DNA of 43,225 nucleotides from assembly GCA_002695065.1 (NCBI GenBank), contig NZNW01000030.1:1-43225 (forward strand), read 5' to 3'. This DNA is from Salinicola sp. (GTDB lineage: Bacteria > Pseudomonadota > Gammaproteobacteria > Pseudomonadales > Halomonadaceae). Under the pieces are notes generated by a model that saw only the letters and a list, made by a program, of their open reading frames with translations, was not told the origin of the DNA and did not search any database. Below, piece by piece: positions 1-8,261 of the stretch. Numbering within the stretch: position 1 is the stretch's first letter; every line of letters begins with the position of its first letter. Position numbers and translations under genes: made by a program.

Positions 1-174
1 AATCACGAGCTGATTCGTCGCTGGCGGTTGAAGCAATCCCTCGGGCGCACCTGGCTCAGGCGCCCGGATATGCTGGAGAGCCGAACGTTGGATCGCGAAC
101 AGCGCAAGCTGCTCGACGAATTCATCGACGAACACGCCGCGGGAAGCAGGTCCTCCCGCGACGGCGGTGCATGA
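1..174 (+). CDS. trmD: tRNA (guanine-N1)-methyltransferase TrmD, C-terminal end (partial)
   Basis: The reading frame is open from base 1 and ends at TGA 172-174; the 5' part lies outside the window. The 57 visible residues contain the stretch [20 protein letters not shown], which I recognise as the C-terminal helical region of TrmD, the SPOUT enzyme that makes m1G37 in tRNAs. Position directly before rplS on the same strand matches the usual rpsP-rimM-trmD-rplS operon. The catalytic knot domain cannot be seen here. Identification rests on the C-terminal motif plus synteny. Confidence 0.9.
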   Translation, partial: NHELIRRWRLKQSLGRTWLRRPDMLESRTLDREQRKLLDEFIDEHAAGSRSSRDGGA

Positions 175-323
175 GGCGACAGCTCCTCGAACAGCGTGAC
201 TGTCGAGTGAAGTGATCGTCGACATGTGTCATCCACGAGTCCGATTCCGCCCCGACCGTTCGCCGGACGGGCGCCGGGATTACGAAACGCCCCCAGGGAC
301 GTTTCTTCAACGAGGAGCAAGAC

Positions 324-680
324 ATGAGTAGCAAGAACAAGGTGATCCAGGCGCTCGAGAACGAGCAGATGAGCAAGGAAATCCCGGCGTTTGCGCCCGG
401 CGACACCATCGTCGTCCAGGTCAAGGTCGTGGAAGGCAGCCGCGAGCGCCTCCAGGCTTTCGAAGGCGTCGTCATCGGCAAGCGTAACCGCGGTCTGAAC
501 TCCGCCTTCACCGTGCGCAAGATCTCCCACGGCGTCGGCGTCGAGCGTACCTTCCAGACCTACAGCCCGCTGGTGGCCGGTATCGAAGTCAAGCGTCGCG
601 GCGACGTGCGCCAGGCCAAGCTCTACTACCTCCGCGAGCGCAGCGGCAAGTCTGCCCGCATCAAGGAAAAGCTGGGCTGA
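324..680 (+). CDS. rplS: 50S ribosomal protein L19
   Basis: 118 residues, the normal length for bacterial L19, a 50S subunit protein near the 30S/50S interface. The N-terminus ([15 protein letters not shown]), the central [12 protein letters not shown] and the basic C-terminus ([19 protein letters not shown]) are characteristic. ATG 324 is preceded by GAGGAG at 312-317, a good Shine-Dalgarno sequence. It lies 149 bp after trmD and is probably the last gene of the rpsP-rimM-trmD-rplS operon, because a hairpin follows at 725-760. I saw no clear autoregulatory leader in the 149-bp gap. Confidence 0.98.
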   Translation: MSSKNKVIQALENEQMSKEIPAFAPGDTIVVQVKVVEGSRERLQAFEGVVIGKRNRGLNSAFTVRKISHGVGVERTFQTYSPLVAGIEVKRRGDVRQAKLYYLRERSGKSARIKEKLG

Positions 681-724
681 TCCGGCCCGCGCCTCCGCTC
701 GGAGGCGTATCCGGCTGGTCCGCA

Positions 725-760
725 GGAAACCCCGTGAGTCGTTCGGCTCGCGGGGTTTCC
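725..760 (+). terminator. Hairpin after rplS, probable terminator
   Basis: GGAAACCCCGTGAG (725-738) pairs with CTCGCGGGGTTTCC (747-760) with one G-T wobble. That gives a 14-bp stem and an 8-nt loop. The following bases (GCGTTATGATGG) have only a weak T run, so termination may be partial. It separates the ribosomal operon from xerD. Confidence 0.65.
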
Positions 761-810
761 GCGTTATGATGGCGCTTTTGGCCACGCCAGTTTGTCCGTC
801 ACGGAGCCGC

Positions 811-1698
811 ATGAACGATCACGACCGACGCGATGCCTTCCTCGATGCGCTGTGGCTGGAGCGCGGCGCCAGCGAGCACACGCTGAGTGCCTATCGCCGC
901 GATCTGACGGCCTGGATCGGCTATCTCGAAGCCCAGGAAGAACGGCTGCTCGCCCCGGGCGATAGCACGCTGGCGGCGTTCGTCGAGGCGTGTCGCGAGC
1001 GCTATCATGCGCGGTCCATCGCCCGGAAGCTCTCCTGCCTGCGCCGCTTCTACCGCTGGGCCCTGGCCGAAGGGCTAATGAGCCACGACCCGCTGGCGGA
1101 GATTCAGGCGCCGCGAGTGCAGCCGGGATTGCCATCGACGCTCGAGGAGCGCGATGTCGATCGCCTGCTGTTGGCGCCGGATGTGGAGACCGCGCTGGGA
1201 TTGCGTGATCGCGCCATGCTGGAAGTGCTCTACGCCTGTGGTTTGCGGGTGTCGGAGCTGGTGGGGCTGACGCTGAATGCGGTCAACCTGCGCCAGGGGG
1301 TGGTGATGGTGCGCGGCAAGGGCGACAAGGAGCGTCTCGTGCCGCTGGGGGAAGAGGCCCTCGAGTGGGTCGAGCGCTATCTGCGTCAGGGCCGCAACGA
1401 GCTGATGCGGGACATTCGCCAGCCGCCGCTGTTTCCCGGGCGACACGACGGTTTCATGACCCGCCAGACCTTCTGGTACCGGCTCAAGCACTACGCCCAG
1501 CTTGCGGCCATCGACAAGCCGCTGTCGCCACATACGCTGCGTCACGCCTTCGCGACTCATTTATTGAATCATGGGGCCAATTTACGTGTCGTACAGTTGC
1601 TGCTGGGTCACAGTGACCTGTCGACCACGCAGATCTATACCCACGTGGCCCAGGCGCGCCTGGAAGCGCTGCACGCCCAACACCACCCGAGAGGTTGA
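811..1698 (+). CDS. xerD: Site-specific tyrosine recombinase XerD
   Basis: 295 residues when started at ATG 811, which follows ACGGAG; E. coli XerD is about 298. An in-frame ATG at 766 would add 15 unlikely residues that overlap the rplS terminator region. XerD works with XerC at dif to resolve chromosome dimers at the divisome. The N-terminal SAM-like core-binding domain covers about residues 5-90. The catalytic domain shows the full tyrosine recombinase set: R146 (ACGLRVSEL), K170 (RGKGDKER), H241 and R244 (HTLRHAFATHLL), H267 (LLGHSDLSTT) and nucleophile Y276 (QIYTH). dsbC starts 3 bp after its stop, as in the classic xerD-dsbC pair. Confidence 0.97.
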   Translation: MNDHDRRDAFLDALWLERGASEHTLSAYRRDLTAWIGYLEAQEERLLAPGDSTLAAFVEACRERYHARSIARKLSCLRRFYRWALAEGLMSHDPLAEIQAPRVQPGLPSTLEERDVDRLLLAPDVETALGLRDRAMLEVLYACGLRVSELVGLTLNAVNLRQGVVMVRGKGDKERLVPLGEEALEWVERYLRQGRNELMRDIRQPPLFPGRHDGFMTRQTFWYRLKHYAQLAAIDKPLSPHTLRHAFATHLLNHGANLRVVQLLLGHSDLSTTQIYTHVAQARLEALHAQHHPRG

Positions 1699-1700
1699 AC

Positions 1701-2447
1701 ATGAGAAGTCGTTTACTGCCCGCCCTTGCCCTGACGGGCGTGGTCCTGGCGCCGAGTGCGTTCGCCGAGCCCCCCGCCGATCTCGCCGACAAGCTGAATG
1801 CCCATGGCGGCCAGCCGCTGCCGATCGAGGCCATCGACGATTCACCGGTACCGGGGCTCTACGAGGTGCGCCTGCGCGGCGGTAACACGCTCTACTCGGA
1901 CGCCGACGGCCAGTACCTGATCGTCGGCGATCTCTACGAGAACGCCGAAGACGGCATGGTCAACCTGACCGAACAGGCGGCCAATCAGCGCCGCAAGGCC
2001 CTGGTCGACGCCGTTCCCGAAGATCAGCGCGTGGTCTACAAGCCGGCCGGGAAGGTGAAGGCCAGGCTCACCGTGTTCACCGATCCCACCTGTCCGTACT
2101 GTCACAAGCTGCATGCCGAGATGTCCCAGCTCAACGACATGGGGATCGAGGTAGACTATCTGGCCTTTCCTCGCATGGGCCCCAACTCCGACGCGGCACG
2201 GCAGCTCGCCAAGGTCTGGTGCGCCGACAACCGCTCCGAGGCGATGAGCGCTGCGTTTCGCGGTGACGAGGTGGAGGCGCCGAAAAGCTGCGATGCCACC
2301 ATCGCGTCCCAGTATCGACTCGGCGTCGAGTCCGGCATCCAGGGGACGCCCGCGATCATCTTCCCCGACGGCAAGATGGTGCCCGGCTACCTGCCGGCGA
2401 AGCGTCTGGCGGCGATGCTCGACGTGAACGCCGACGGCGACAGCTGA
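1701..2447 (+). CDS. dsbC: Periplasmic thiol:disulfide interchange protein DsbC
   Basis: 248 residues from ATG 1701 (a TTG at 1695 is in frame, but ATG with GAGAGG upstream is better). DsbC is the periplasmic disulfide isomerase kept reduced by DsbD. Residues 1-22 form a Sec signal peptide (hydrophobic core LLPALALTGVVLAPSAFA). Residues about 23-85 match the dimerisation domain, and the thioredoxin-fold domain follows with the active site CPYC at 131-134. The second, structural cysteine pair is C174 and C197. The active site is CPYC rather than the CGYC of E. coli. It starts 3 bp after xerD and is almost surely co-transcribed with it. Confidence 0.96.
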   Translation: MRSRLLPALALTGVVLAPSAFAEPPADLADKLNAHGGQPLPIEAIDDSPVPGLYEVRLRGGNTLYSDADGQYLIVGDLYENAEDGMVNLTEQAANQRRKALVDAVPEDQRVVYKPAGKVKARLTVFTDPTCPYCHKLHAEMSQLNDMGIEVDYLAFPRMGPNSDAARQLAKVWCADNRSEAMSAAFRGDEVEAPKSCDATIASQYRLGVESGIQGTPAIIFPDGKMVPGYLPAKRLAAMLDVNADGDS

Positions 2448-2475
2448 TGCCCGGCGTGAATCCCTCCGAGTCAGC

Positions 2476-2504
2476 TTGACAAGGGGGGCTGGGCTTTCTA
2501 CCGT
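2476..2504 (+). promoter_or_regulatory. Candidate sigma-70 promoter for hom
   Basis: TTGACA at 2476-2481, 17-bp spacer, then TACCGT at 2499-2504. The -35 is perfect and the -10 weak. A short hairpin (CGCCC-TTCA-GGGCG, 2508-2521) would lie at the start of the transcript. It allows hom-thrC transcription independent of xerD-dsbC. Confidence 0.5.
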
Positions 2505-2529
2505 GACCGCCCTTCAGGGCGCTTTGTGG

Positions 2530-2637
2530 ATGAAATCCGTTCGACAGAGGACAGGTGCCGTGACCGCGGCCACCGCTCCGGAGGGTGATGCGACCAGTAC
2601 AACCGAGCAGGGGAGAGCGACATCTTGGATCCGGTGA
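2530..2637 (+). CDS. Threonine-rich 35-residue leader ORF overlapping the hom start (putative)
   Basis: ATG 2530 to TGA 2635-2637; the frame also extends up to an in-frame GTG at 2503. Seven of 35 residues are threonine, including a TSTT cluster. The ORF overlaps the TTG start of hom (2625) by 13 nt in another frame, so ribosomes finishing here would be placed at the hom start. The upstream AGGG at 2516-2519 is only a modest ribosome site. Threonine-rich leader peptides control thr genes by attenuation in enterobacteria; here I see no terminator between leader and hom, so translational coupling would be the more likely mechanism. It may also be chance. Confidence 0.3.
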   Translation: MKSVRQRTGAVTAATAPEGDATSTTEQGRATSWIR

Positions 2638-3941
2638 GAGTGGGTATCTGCGGGCTGGGCACCGTGGGCGGTGGCACCTTCGACGTTCTGACGCGCAACG
2701 CCGACGAGATCGCTCGTCGCGCGGGTCGTCCCATCGTCATCGAGCAGGTGGGTGCGCGTCGTGACAATCCCCATTGCGACACCTCCGGGGTCAAGGTGAC
2801 GCGTGACATCTTCGAAGTCGCGCGCAACCCCGACATCGATGTGCTGGTGGAACTGATCGGCGGCTACGACGTCGCCCGCGAGCTGGTGATGACGGCGATC
2901 GAGCACGGCAAGCACGTGGTCACCGCCAACAAGGCGCTGATCGCCGTCCACGGCAACGAGATCTTCCACGCCGCCCACAAGAAGGGGGTGATCGTCGCCT
3001 TCGAAGCGGCCGTGGCCGGTGGCATTCCGGTGATCAAGTCGCTGCGCGAAGGCCTCGGCGCCAATCGCATTCAGTGGCTGGCCGGCATCATCAACGGGAC
3101 CGGCAACTACATCCTGACCCACATGCGCGACGAGGGCCGGGCGTTCGAGGACGTCCTCGCCGAAGCCCAGGCGCTGGGCTATGCCGAGGCCGACCCGACC
3201 TTCGACGTCGAAGGCATCGATGCCGCCCACAAGCTGACGATTCTCGCCTCCATCGCCTACGGCGTGCCGCTGCAGTTCGATCGCGCCTATACCGAGGGTA
3301 TCGCGCGGATCACCGCCGAGGACGTCGAGCAGGCCGATAACCTGGGCTACACCATCAAGCATCTGGGCATCACCCGTCGCGGCGACAACGGCGTCGAGCT
3401 GCGCGTGCATCCGACGCTGATTCCCAAGGAGCGGCTGCTGGCCAATGTGCACGGGGTCAAGAACGCCATCGCCGTGATGGGCGACGCCGTGGGGCCGACC
3501 CTCTACTATGGTGCTGGCGCCGGTGCCGAGCCTACCGCCTCCGCCGTCGTTGCCGATCTGCTCGACGTGGCCCGCAATATCGCCACCGCCCACAGCTATC
3601 GGGTGCCCTACCTCGCCTTCAGCGGCGTCAACGACGAAGCCAACGCGCTGCCGATCCTGCCGATGGAAGAGATCGTCACGGCGTACTATCTGAGGCTGCT
3701 GGCGGTGGACCGCCCCGGCGTGCTGGCGCGGGTGGCGACGATCCTTGCCGAGCAGGGGATCTCGATCGAGGCGATCATCCAGAAGGAAGCCACCGAGGGT
3801 GAACTGGTGCCGATCATCCTGCTGACGCACCGGACCCGTGAGAAGCACATGAACGAGGCGATCCGTCAGCTGGAATCGCTGGCCGACATCGCCGGGCCGG
3901 TGACGCGAATCCGCGTCGAGTCGCTGGACGAGCAGGAATAA
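2625..3941 (+). CDS. hom: Homoserine dehydrogenase
   Basis: 438 residues, the usual size of the monofunctional enzyme, with a TTG start placed at the expected N-terminus (DPVRVGICGLGTVGGGTF) after GGGAGAG. It reduces aspartate semialdehyde to homoserine with NAD(P)H in the threonine/methionine branch. The Rossmann motif GLGTVGGGT is at about residues 9-17. The catalytic region follows (GGIPVIKSLREGL, GIINGTGNYILTHM, EADPTFDVEGIDAAHKL). The C-terminal ACT domain (about 350-430, LRLLAVDRPGVLARVATIL) implies threonine feedback. thrC lies 148 bp downstream, so the pair covers most of threonine synthesis; no aspartokinase or thrB is visible here. Confidence 0.96.
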   Translation: MDPVRVGICGLGTVGGGTFDVLTRNADEIARRAGRPIVIEQVGARRDNPHCDTSGVKVTRDIFEVARNPDIDVLVELIGGYDVARELVMTAIEHGKHVVTANKALIAVHGNEIFHAAHKKGVIVAFEAAVAGGIPVIKSLREGLGANRIQWLAGIINGTGNYILTHMRDEGRAFEDVLAEAQALGYAEADPTFDVEGIDAAHKLTILASIAYGVPLQFDRAYTEGIARITAEDVEQADNLGYTIKHLGITRRGDNGVELRVHPTLIPKERLLANVHGVKNAIAVMGDAVGPTLYYGAGAGAEPTASAVVADLLDVARNIATAHSYRVPYLAFSGVNDEANALPILPMEEIVTAYYLRLLAVDRPGVLARVATILAEQGISIEAIIQKEATEGELVPIILLTHRTREKHMNEAIRQLESLADIAGPVTRIRVESLDEQE

Positions 3942-4025
3942 GCCGAGAAGGAAGAGGTGAGATACAAGAGGGAAGACAGGCCAGCATTGGTTCTCTGGTT
4001 TTTTGGGTTTCTCTTCGCTCTTTCA

Positions 4026-4076
4026 GGCGCAACGCGCCGATCTTCCATCTTCAAGCGGCGCAGCCGCGATCTTTCC
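4026..4076 (+). repeat. Twin mini-hairpin repeat in the hom-thrC gap
   Basis: GGCGC-AAC-GCGCC (4026-4038) followed by GATCTTCC, then GCGGC-GCA-GCCGC (4055-4067) followed by GATCTTTCC. The two units are 29 bp apart and share the layout 5-bp stem, 3-nt loop, GATCTT(T)CC tail. A related element is at 40655-40667 in the prfB-lysS gap. It looks like a small intergenic repeat family. Confidence 0.55.
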
Positions 4077-4089
4077 GAAGGAACCGAAG

Positions 4090-5478
4090 ATGCGTTATAT
4101 CAGTACGCGCGGCCAGGCGCCGGCGCTGAATTTCGAGGAAGTGGTGCTGACCGGCATGGCGGTCGACGGCGGGCTCTACGTGCCCGAGACGGTGCCGCAA
4201 CTGTCGCCTGAAGAACTCGCTTCGATGGCCGGGCTCTCCTATGCCGAGATCGCCTTCCGGGTGATGAAGCCGTTCGTCGGCGGCGAGATCGACGACGAGA
4301 CGTTCCGTGGGCTGGTGCGCGACACCTACGCGACGTTCAGCCACGAGGCGGTGGTGCCGCTCAATCAGCTCGACGCCAACCACTTCCTGCTCGAGCTGTT
4401 CCATGGCCCGACCCTGGCGTTCAAGGATGTCGCGCTGCAGCTGCTGGGGCGCATTCTCGACCACTTCCTGGCCAAGCGTGGCGAACGTGCCGTGATCATG
4501 GGCGCCACCTCCGGCGATACCGGCTCGGCGGCGATCGAGGGCTGTCGCCACTGCGATCATCTGGATATCTTCATCCTGCATCCGCACAACCGGGTCTCCG
4601 AGGTGCAGCGACGCCAGATGACCACGGTACTGGCGGACAACGTCTTCAATATCGCCATCGAGGGCAACTTCGACGATGCCCAGGCGATGGTCAAGGCGAG
4701 CTTCGCCGACCAGGCTTTCCTCGACGGCGAGCGGCTGGTGGCGGTCAACTCGATCAACTGGGCGCGGATCATGGCCCAGATCGTCTACTACGTGGCTGCC
4801 GGCGTGGCGCTGGGTGCACCGCATCGCGAGGTCAGCTTCTGCGTGCCGTCGGCCAACTTCGGTAATCTCTTTGCCGGCTACATGGCTTACCGGATGGGCC
4901 TGCCGGTCAAGCAGTTCGTCATCGCCACCAACGCCAACGACATTCTTCACCGCACGCTGGCCGACAACGACTTCTCCAAGCGTGAACTGGCGGCGACGCT
5001 GGCACCGTCGATGGATATCGTGGTGTCGTCGAATTTCGAGCGGCTGCTGTTCGACGCTTACGATCGCGATGGCGACGCCGTGCGGGAGCTGCTGGAACGC
5101 TTCCAGAGCGAACCAGCGGTGCTGGCTGAAGCGCCGCTGGCCAGGCTGCGTGAGAAATTCTCGAGCTTCAGCGTCGACGACGACACCATCCTGGCAGCGA
5201 TTCGCGATGCGCATCATCGCACCAAGGAGCTGCTCGATCCGCATACCGCCACCGGTTACCGGGCAGCGGAGCGCGCACGTGCCGATGCCGTGACGCCGAT
5301 GATCACGCTGGCAACGGCGCACCCGGCCAAGTTCGCCGAGGCGGTGGTCAAGGCGGGCTTCTCCGGCGTGCCGCTGCCACCGCACATGGACGATCTGCTC
5401 GAGCGCGAAGAGCGCTACAGCGTACTGCCTGCCGACCTGAAAGCCGTGCAGGCGTTCGTCGCCGACAACCGGCGCTGA
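4090..5478 (+). CDS. thrC: Threonine synthase
   Basis: 462 residues from ATG 4090 (MRYISTRGQAPALNFEEV), preceded by a purine-rich GGAACCGAAG. The upstream in-frame ATG at 4003 would run through the hairpin repeats and is rejected. It is a PLP enzyme that converts O-phosphohomoserine to threonine. The PLP lysine motif FHGPTLAFKDVALQLLG is at about residues 112-128, and GATSGDTGSAAIEG binds the phosphate. The N-terminal MRYISTRG start and the length fit the ThrC type of enterobacteria and pseudomonads. It is probably co-transcribed with hom. Confidence 0.97.
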   Translation: MRYISTRGQAPALNFEEVVLTGMAVDGGLYVPETVPQLSPEELASMAGLSYAEIAFRVMKPFVGGEIDDETFRGLVRDTYATFSHEAVVPLNQLDANHFLLELFHGPTLAFKDVALQLLGRILDHFLAKRGERAVIMGATSGDTGSAAIEGCRHCDHLDIFILHPHNRVSEVQRRQMTTVLADNVFNIAIEGNFDDAQAMVKASFADQAFLDGERLVAVNSINWARIMAQIVYYVAAGVALGAPHREVSFCVPSANFGNLFAGYMAYRMGLPVKQFVIATNANDILHRTLADNDFSKRELAATLAPSMDIVVSSNFERLLFDAYDRDGDAVRELLERFQSEPAVLAEAPLARLREKFSSFSVDDDTILAAIRDAHHRTKELLDPHTATGYRAAERARADAVTPMITLATAHPAKFAEAVVKAGFSGVPLPPHMDDLLEREERYSVLPADLKAVQAFVADNRR

Positions 5479-5532
5479 GCCGAGGCGCACGGCGCGAAAC
5501 GCAGTCTTGGGATGGCAGAGCGAGGACAAGTC

Positions 5533-6153
5533 ATGTTGAAGATCTGGGGACGGGCGAACTCCACCAACGTCAAGAAGGTGCTGTGGTGTGCCGCCGAGCT
5601 GGAGCTGCCCTTCGAACGGCTCGACGCGGGCGGCGCCTATGGCGTGGTCAACGAACCCGCCTACCGGGCCATGAACCCCAACGGCCTGATCCCTTGTATA
5701 CAGGATGACGACCTCGTGCTTTGGGAATCCAACGCCATCGTGCGCTATCTGTGTGCCAGATATGGTCGCGACTCCCTGCATGACGAGGATCCCGCAGTGC
5801 GCGCCGGGGCCGACAAGTGGATGGACTGGACGACATCGTCACTGGCATCGCCCTTCAGGGATCTGTTCTGGAATACGGTGCGCCTGCCGGTCGAGCAGCG
5901 CGACGACAAGGCTGCCGAAAAAGGGCTTGCCGCCTGCGGCGCGCTACTCGGCATGGCAGACCGGACATTGGCCGAACGGCCTTTTTTGTCGGGGCCGGCG
6001 TGGGGGATGGGGGATATCCCGCTGGGCTGCTTCGCCTACGCCTGGTTCGAGATGGATATCGCGCGTCCCGACCTGCCGCACCTGGCAGCTTGGTACACGC
6101 GGCTGCAGTCGCGCCCGGCCTATCGCGAGCACGTCATGACTGCACTCACCTGA
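5533..6153 (+). CDS. Glutathione S-transferase family protein
   Basis: 206 residues from ATG 5533 (MLKIWGRANSTNVKKVLW) behind GAGGAC; an ATG at 5512 would add seven atypical residues. The N-terminal thioredoxin-like domain contains the glutathione-contacting ESNAIVRYL segment (about residues 65-73), preceded by the cis-proline region NPNGLIPCI. The alpha-helical C-terminal domain follows (about 85-200). The substrate is unknown. It sits between thrC and recJ, 7 bp from the recJ start, and is likely in the same transcript as recJ. A role in stress or detoxification is only a family-level statement. Confidence 0.9.
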   Translation: MLKIWGRANSTNVKKVLWCAAELELPFERLDAGGAYGVVNEPAYRAMNPNGLIPCIQDDDLVLWESNAIVRYLCARYGRDSLHDEDPAVRAGADKWMDWTTSSLASPFRDLFWNTVRLPVEQRDDKAAEKGLAACGALLGMADRTLAERPFLSGPAWGMGDIPLGCFAYAWFEMDIARPDLPHLAAWYTRLQSRPAYREHVMTALT

Positions 6154-6160
6154 GTTCTCG

Positions 6161-7966
6161 ATGCCTGTTTTCCCAACTTCGCCCGCTGCGATTCGCGACC
6201 ACTCCCGTCGTCGCATTCAGCCGCGCTCCCGCGACGAAGACGTCTATCGGCGCGGACTGGCCGCCGGGCTCTCCGAGCTTCAGGCGCGGATTCTCGCCGG
6301 CCGCCTTCACGGCCACGAGGGCCCGCTCGAGGCGCTGACCGCACCGGCGCTGCGCTACCTCAGCCATCCCGAGCAGCTTTGCGACGCTCGCCGTGGCGCC
6401 GAGCGCATCGCGCGGGCGGTGAGCGAGGGCGAACACATCGGCATTCTCACCGACTACGATGTCGACGGCATCACTTCCCACGTGGTGATGCTGCGTTCGA
6501 TGATCGAGCTGTTCGGCGTGCCGGCGGCAAAGCTGCACAGCCTGATCGGGCATCGAATCAACGACGGCTACGGCATCAGCCTGCCGCTGGTCGAGCGCAC
6601 CCTGGCGCTGAAGCCGCGCCCCAGCCTGGTGATCACCGCCGATTGCGGCTCATCGGACGAGCCGCGGATCGCCCGGCTGCGCGAGGCCGGAATCGACGTG
6701 GTGGTGACCGATCACCATGCGCTGCCGGTGGAGGGCCCCCCGACCTCCGCCTATGCCACCATCAATCCCACGCGCCCCGATTGCAGCTATCCCGACAAGA
6801 CCATTGCCGGATGCATGGTCGCCTGGCTGATGATGTCGCTGACCCGCTCGGTGCTGGTGGAGCAGGGCGTGCTGTCGGCATCGACGCCGAAGCTCTCGCC
6901 GTGGCTCTCCTACGTGGCGCTGGGTACGGTGGCCGACTGCGTCTCGCTGGGGGCGAGTGCCGCCAATCGCGCCGTGGTGACCTACGGCTTGAAGCTGATC
7001 AATCGGATGGAATCCGCCTGCTGGCGCGTCATGGCGGAGCGCCTCGGTGCCGACAGCGTACCGTTCGATGCCGAGACGCTGGCGTTCCAGATGGGGCCGC
7101 GCATCAACGCCCGCTCGCGCCTGGACGACCCCTATGCGGCACTGCACTACATGCTGGCGGTGGACGACGGCATCGCTCGCCAGCATCTTCAGGTCCTCGA
7201 CGATGACAACCAGGCACGCAAGGCGCTGGAGGCGGACATGGTCGAGAGCGCCCGGGCGCTGGCCAGGCCACAGCTGGACGAGAACTGGCCGGCGCTGGTG
7301 ATCCATCTGCCGGAAGGACACGCCGGCGTGCAGGGCATCGTCGCCTCGCGGCTGGTGCAAGCCTACGGCAGACCGACGCTGGTGCTGACACCGGCGACCG
7401 CGCCGGACATGCTCACCGGTTCCGGACGCTCGATCGAGGCGTTGCATCTGCGCGATGCGCTGCAGCGCGCTCACGAGCTCTCGCCCTCGAGTCTGCCACG
7501 TTTCGGTGGGCACCGGGGGGCCGCCGGCGTGGGGGTACCGCTGGCCGAGATGGAGGCGTTTCGGCGCGCGTTCCTGCAGGCGGTGCGGGAGCAGCTCGGC
7601 GAGCGGGAGCTGTTTCCCGTCGTATGGACCGACGGCGCGCTGACAGCCTCGCAAATGAGCCTCTCGACGCTGGACGAGCTCGAAGCCCTGGCGCCCTACG
7701 GCCGCGAGTTCGATGCGCCGCTGTTCGAGGCCGAGTTCTTCGTCGAGCAGCTGCGTCCGGTAGGCGCCGAGGGCAATCACCTGATGCTCGAACTCTCCTG
7801 CGACGCGGTCGTCTGCCGGGCGATCTGGTTCCGCGCGCTCAATCCCGGGGAAGCCGCGCCGATCTCGCTGGGCGACAGGGTGCGCTGCGCCTTCAAGCTG
7901 TCTCGCAATCGCTGGAAGGGGCGGGAGTCGTTGCAGCTGATGATCGAGCACGCCGAGCGCCTTTAG
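6161..7966 (+). CDS. recJ: Single-stranded-DNA-specific exonuclease RecJ
   Basis: 601 residues (E. coli RecJ is 577). RecJ is a Mn/Mg-dependent 5'-3' ssDNA exonuclease used in RecF recombination and mismatch repair. The DHH phosphoesterase motifs are clear: DYDVDG at 98-103, ADCGSS at 160-165 and TDHHA at 183-187. A DHHA1-type FGGHRGAAGVG motif is near 447-459, and a C-terminal OB-like region follows. The N-terminal 30 residues are basic and probably disordered. Its place after xerD-dsbC agrees with the E. coli and Pseudomonas order. The sequence looks rather divergent from the enterobacterial enzyme, but all metal-binding motifs are kept. Confidence 0.9.
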   Translation: MPVFPTSPAAIRDHSRRRIQPRSRDEDVYRRGLAAGLSELQARILAGRLHGHEGPLEALTAPALRYLSHPEQLCDARRGAERIARAVSEGEHIGILTDYDVDGITSHVVMLRSMIELFGVPAAKLHSLIGHRINDGYGISLPLVERTLALKPRPSLVITADCGSSDEPRIARLREAGIDVVVTDHHALPVEGPPTSAYATINPTRPDCSYPDKTIAGCMVAWLMMSLTRSVLVEQGVLSASTPKLSPWLSYVALGTVADCVSLGASAANRAVVTYGLKLINRMESACWRVMAERLGADSVPFDAETLAFQMGPRINARSRLDDPYAALHYMLAVDDGIARQHLQVLDDDNQARKALEADMVESARALARPQLDENWPALVIHLPEGHAGVQGIVASRLVQAYGRPTLVLTPATAPDMLTGSGRSIEALHLRDALQRAHELSPSSLPRFGGHRGAAGVGVPLAEMEAFRRAFLQAVREQLGERELFPVVWTDGALTASQMSLSTLDELEALAPYGREFDAPLFEAEFFVEQLRPVGAEGNHLMLELSCDAVVCRAIWFRALNPGEAAPISLGDRVRCAFKLSRNRWKGRESLQLMIEHAERL

Positions 7967-8261
7967 GAGAATAGAAAATACTGACTGAACGGCTGCGCGA
8001 GCTCGGCGTTTCCGGTGAATCACTGCGTTGTGCGGTGCCGGGGCGTCGGTCCGATCGGAATCCTCGCTACCCCATGGGCTCCGGTTGCTCCGCTCGCCGG
8101 TTTGTTCAGCATTTCCTCGGCTCATCGGGGTCATGGGATGCCCGCTGACTTCTTGCCGTCTGCTTTATAGACTTGCCGTTATAATCCCTCGGCGGCGCCA
8201 CAAGCGCCGACGCTGAATTCGACTGCCTATCCGGCGGCACAACGACAACAAGGGGGTCCGC
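7967..8261. other. 295-bp gap between recJ and the YitT-type gene
   Basis: No ORF that I believe and no clear RNA. The only signal is a perfect -10 box TATAAT at 8180-8185 for the downstream gene. The best -35 candidate TTGCCG (8153-8158) is 21 bp away, which is too far, so the promoter assignment is tentative. Just before the ATG the leader reads ACAACGACAACAAGGGGG, a ribosome site embedded in ACAAC repeats. Confidence 0.5.

Noticed and set aside
2508-2624. Terminator-type thr attenuator before hom
   Set aside because: Only a 5-bp hairpin at the leader start was seen and no terminator hairpin with a T run before the hom start.
4051-5781. 576-codon minus-strand ORF over thrC
   Set aside because: Shadow of thrC; no ribosome site or recognisable domain.
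8153-8185. Full sigma-70 promoter TTGCCG ... TATAAT before the YitT-type gene
   Set aside because: The spacer is 21 bp, too long; only the -10 box is kept as a weak signal.
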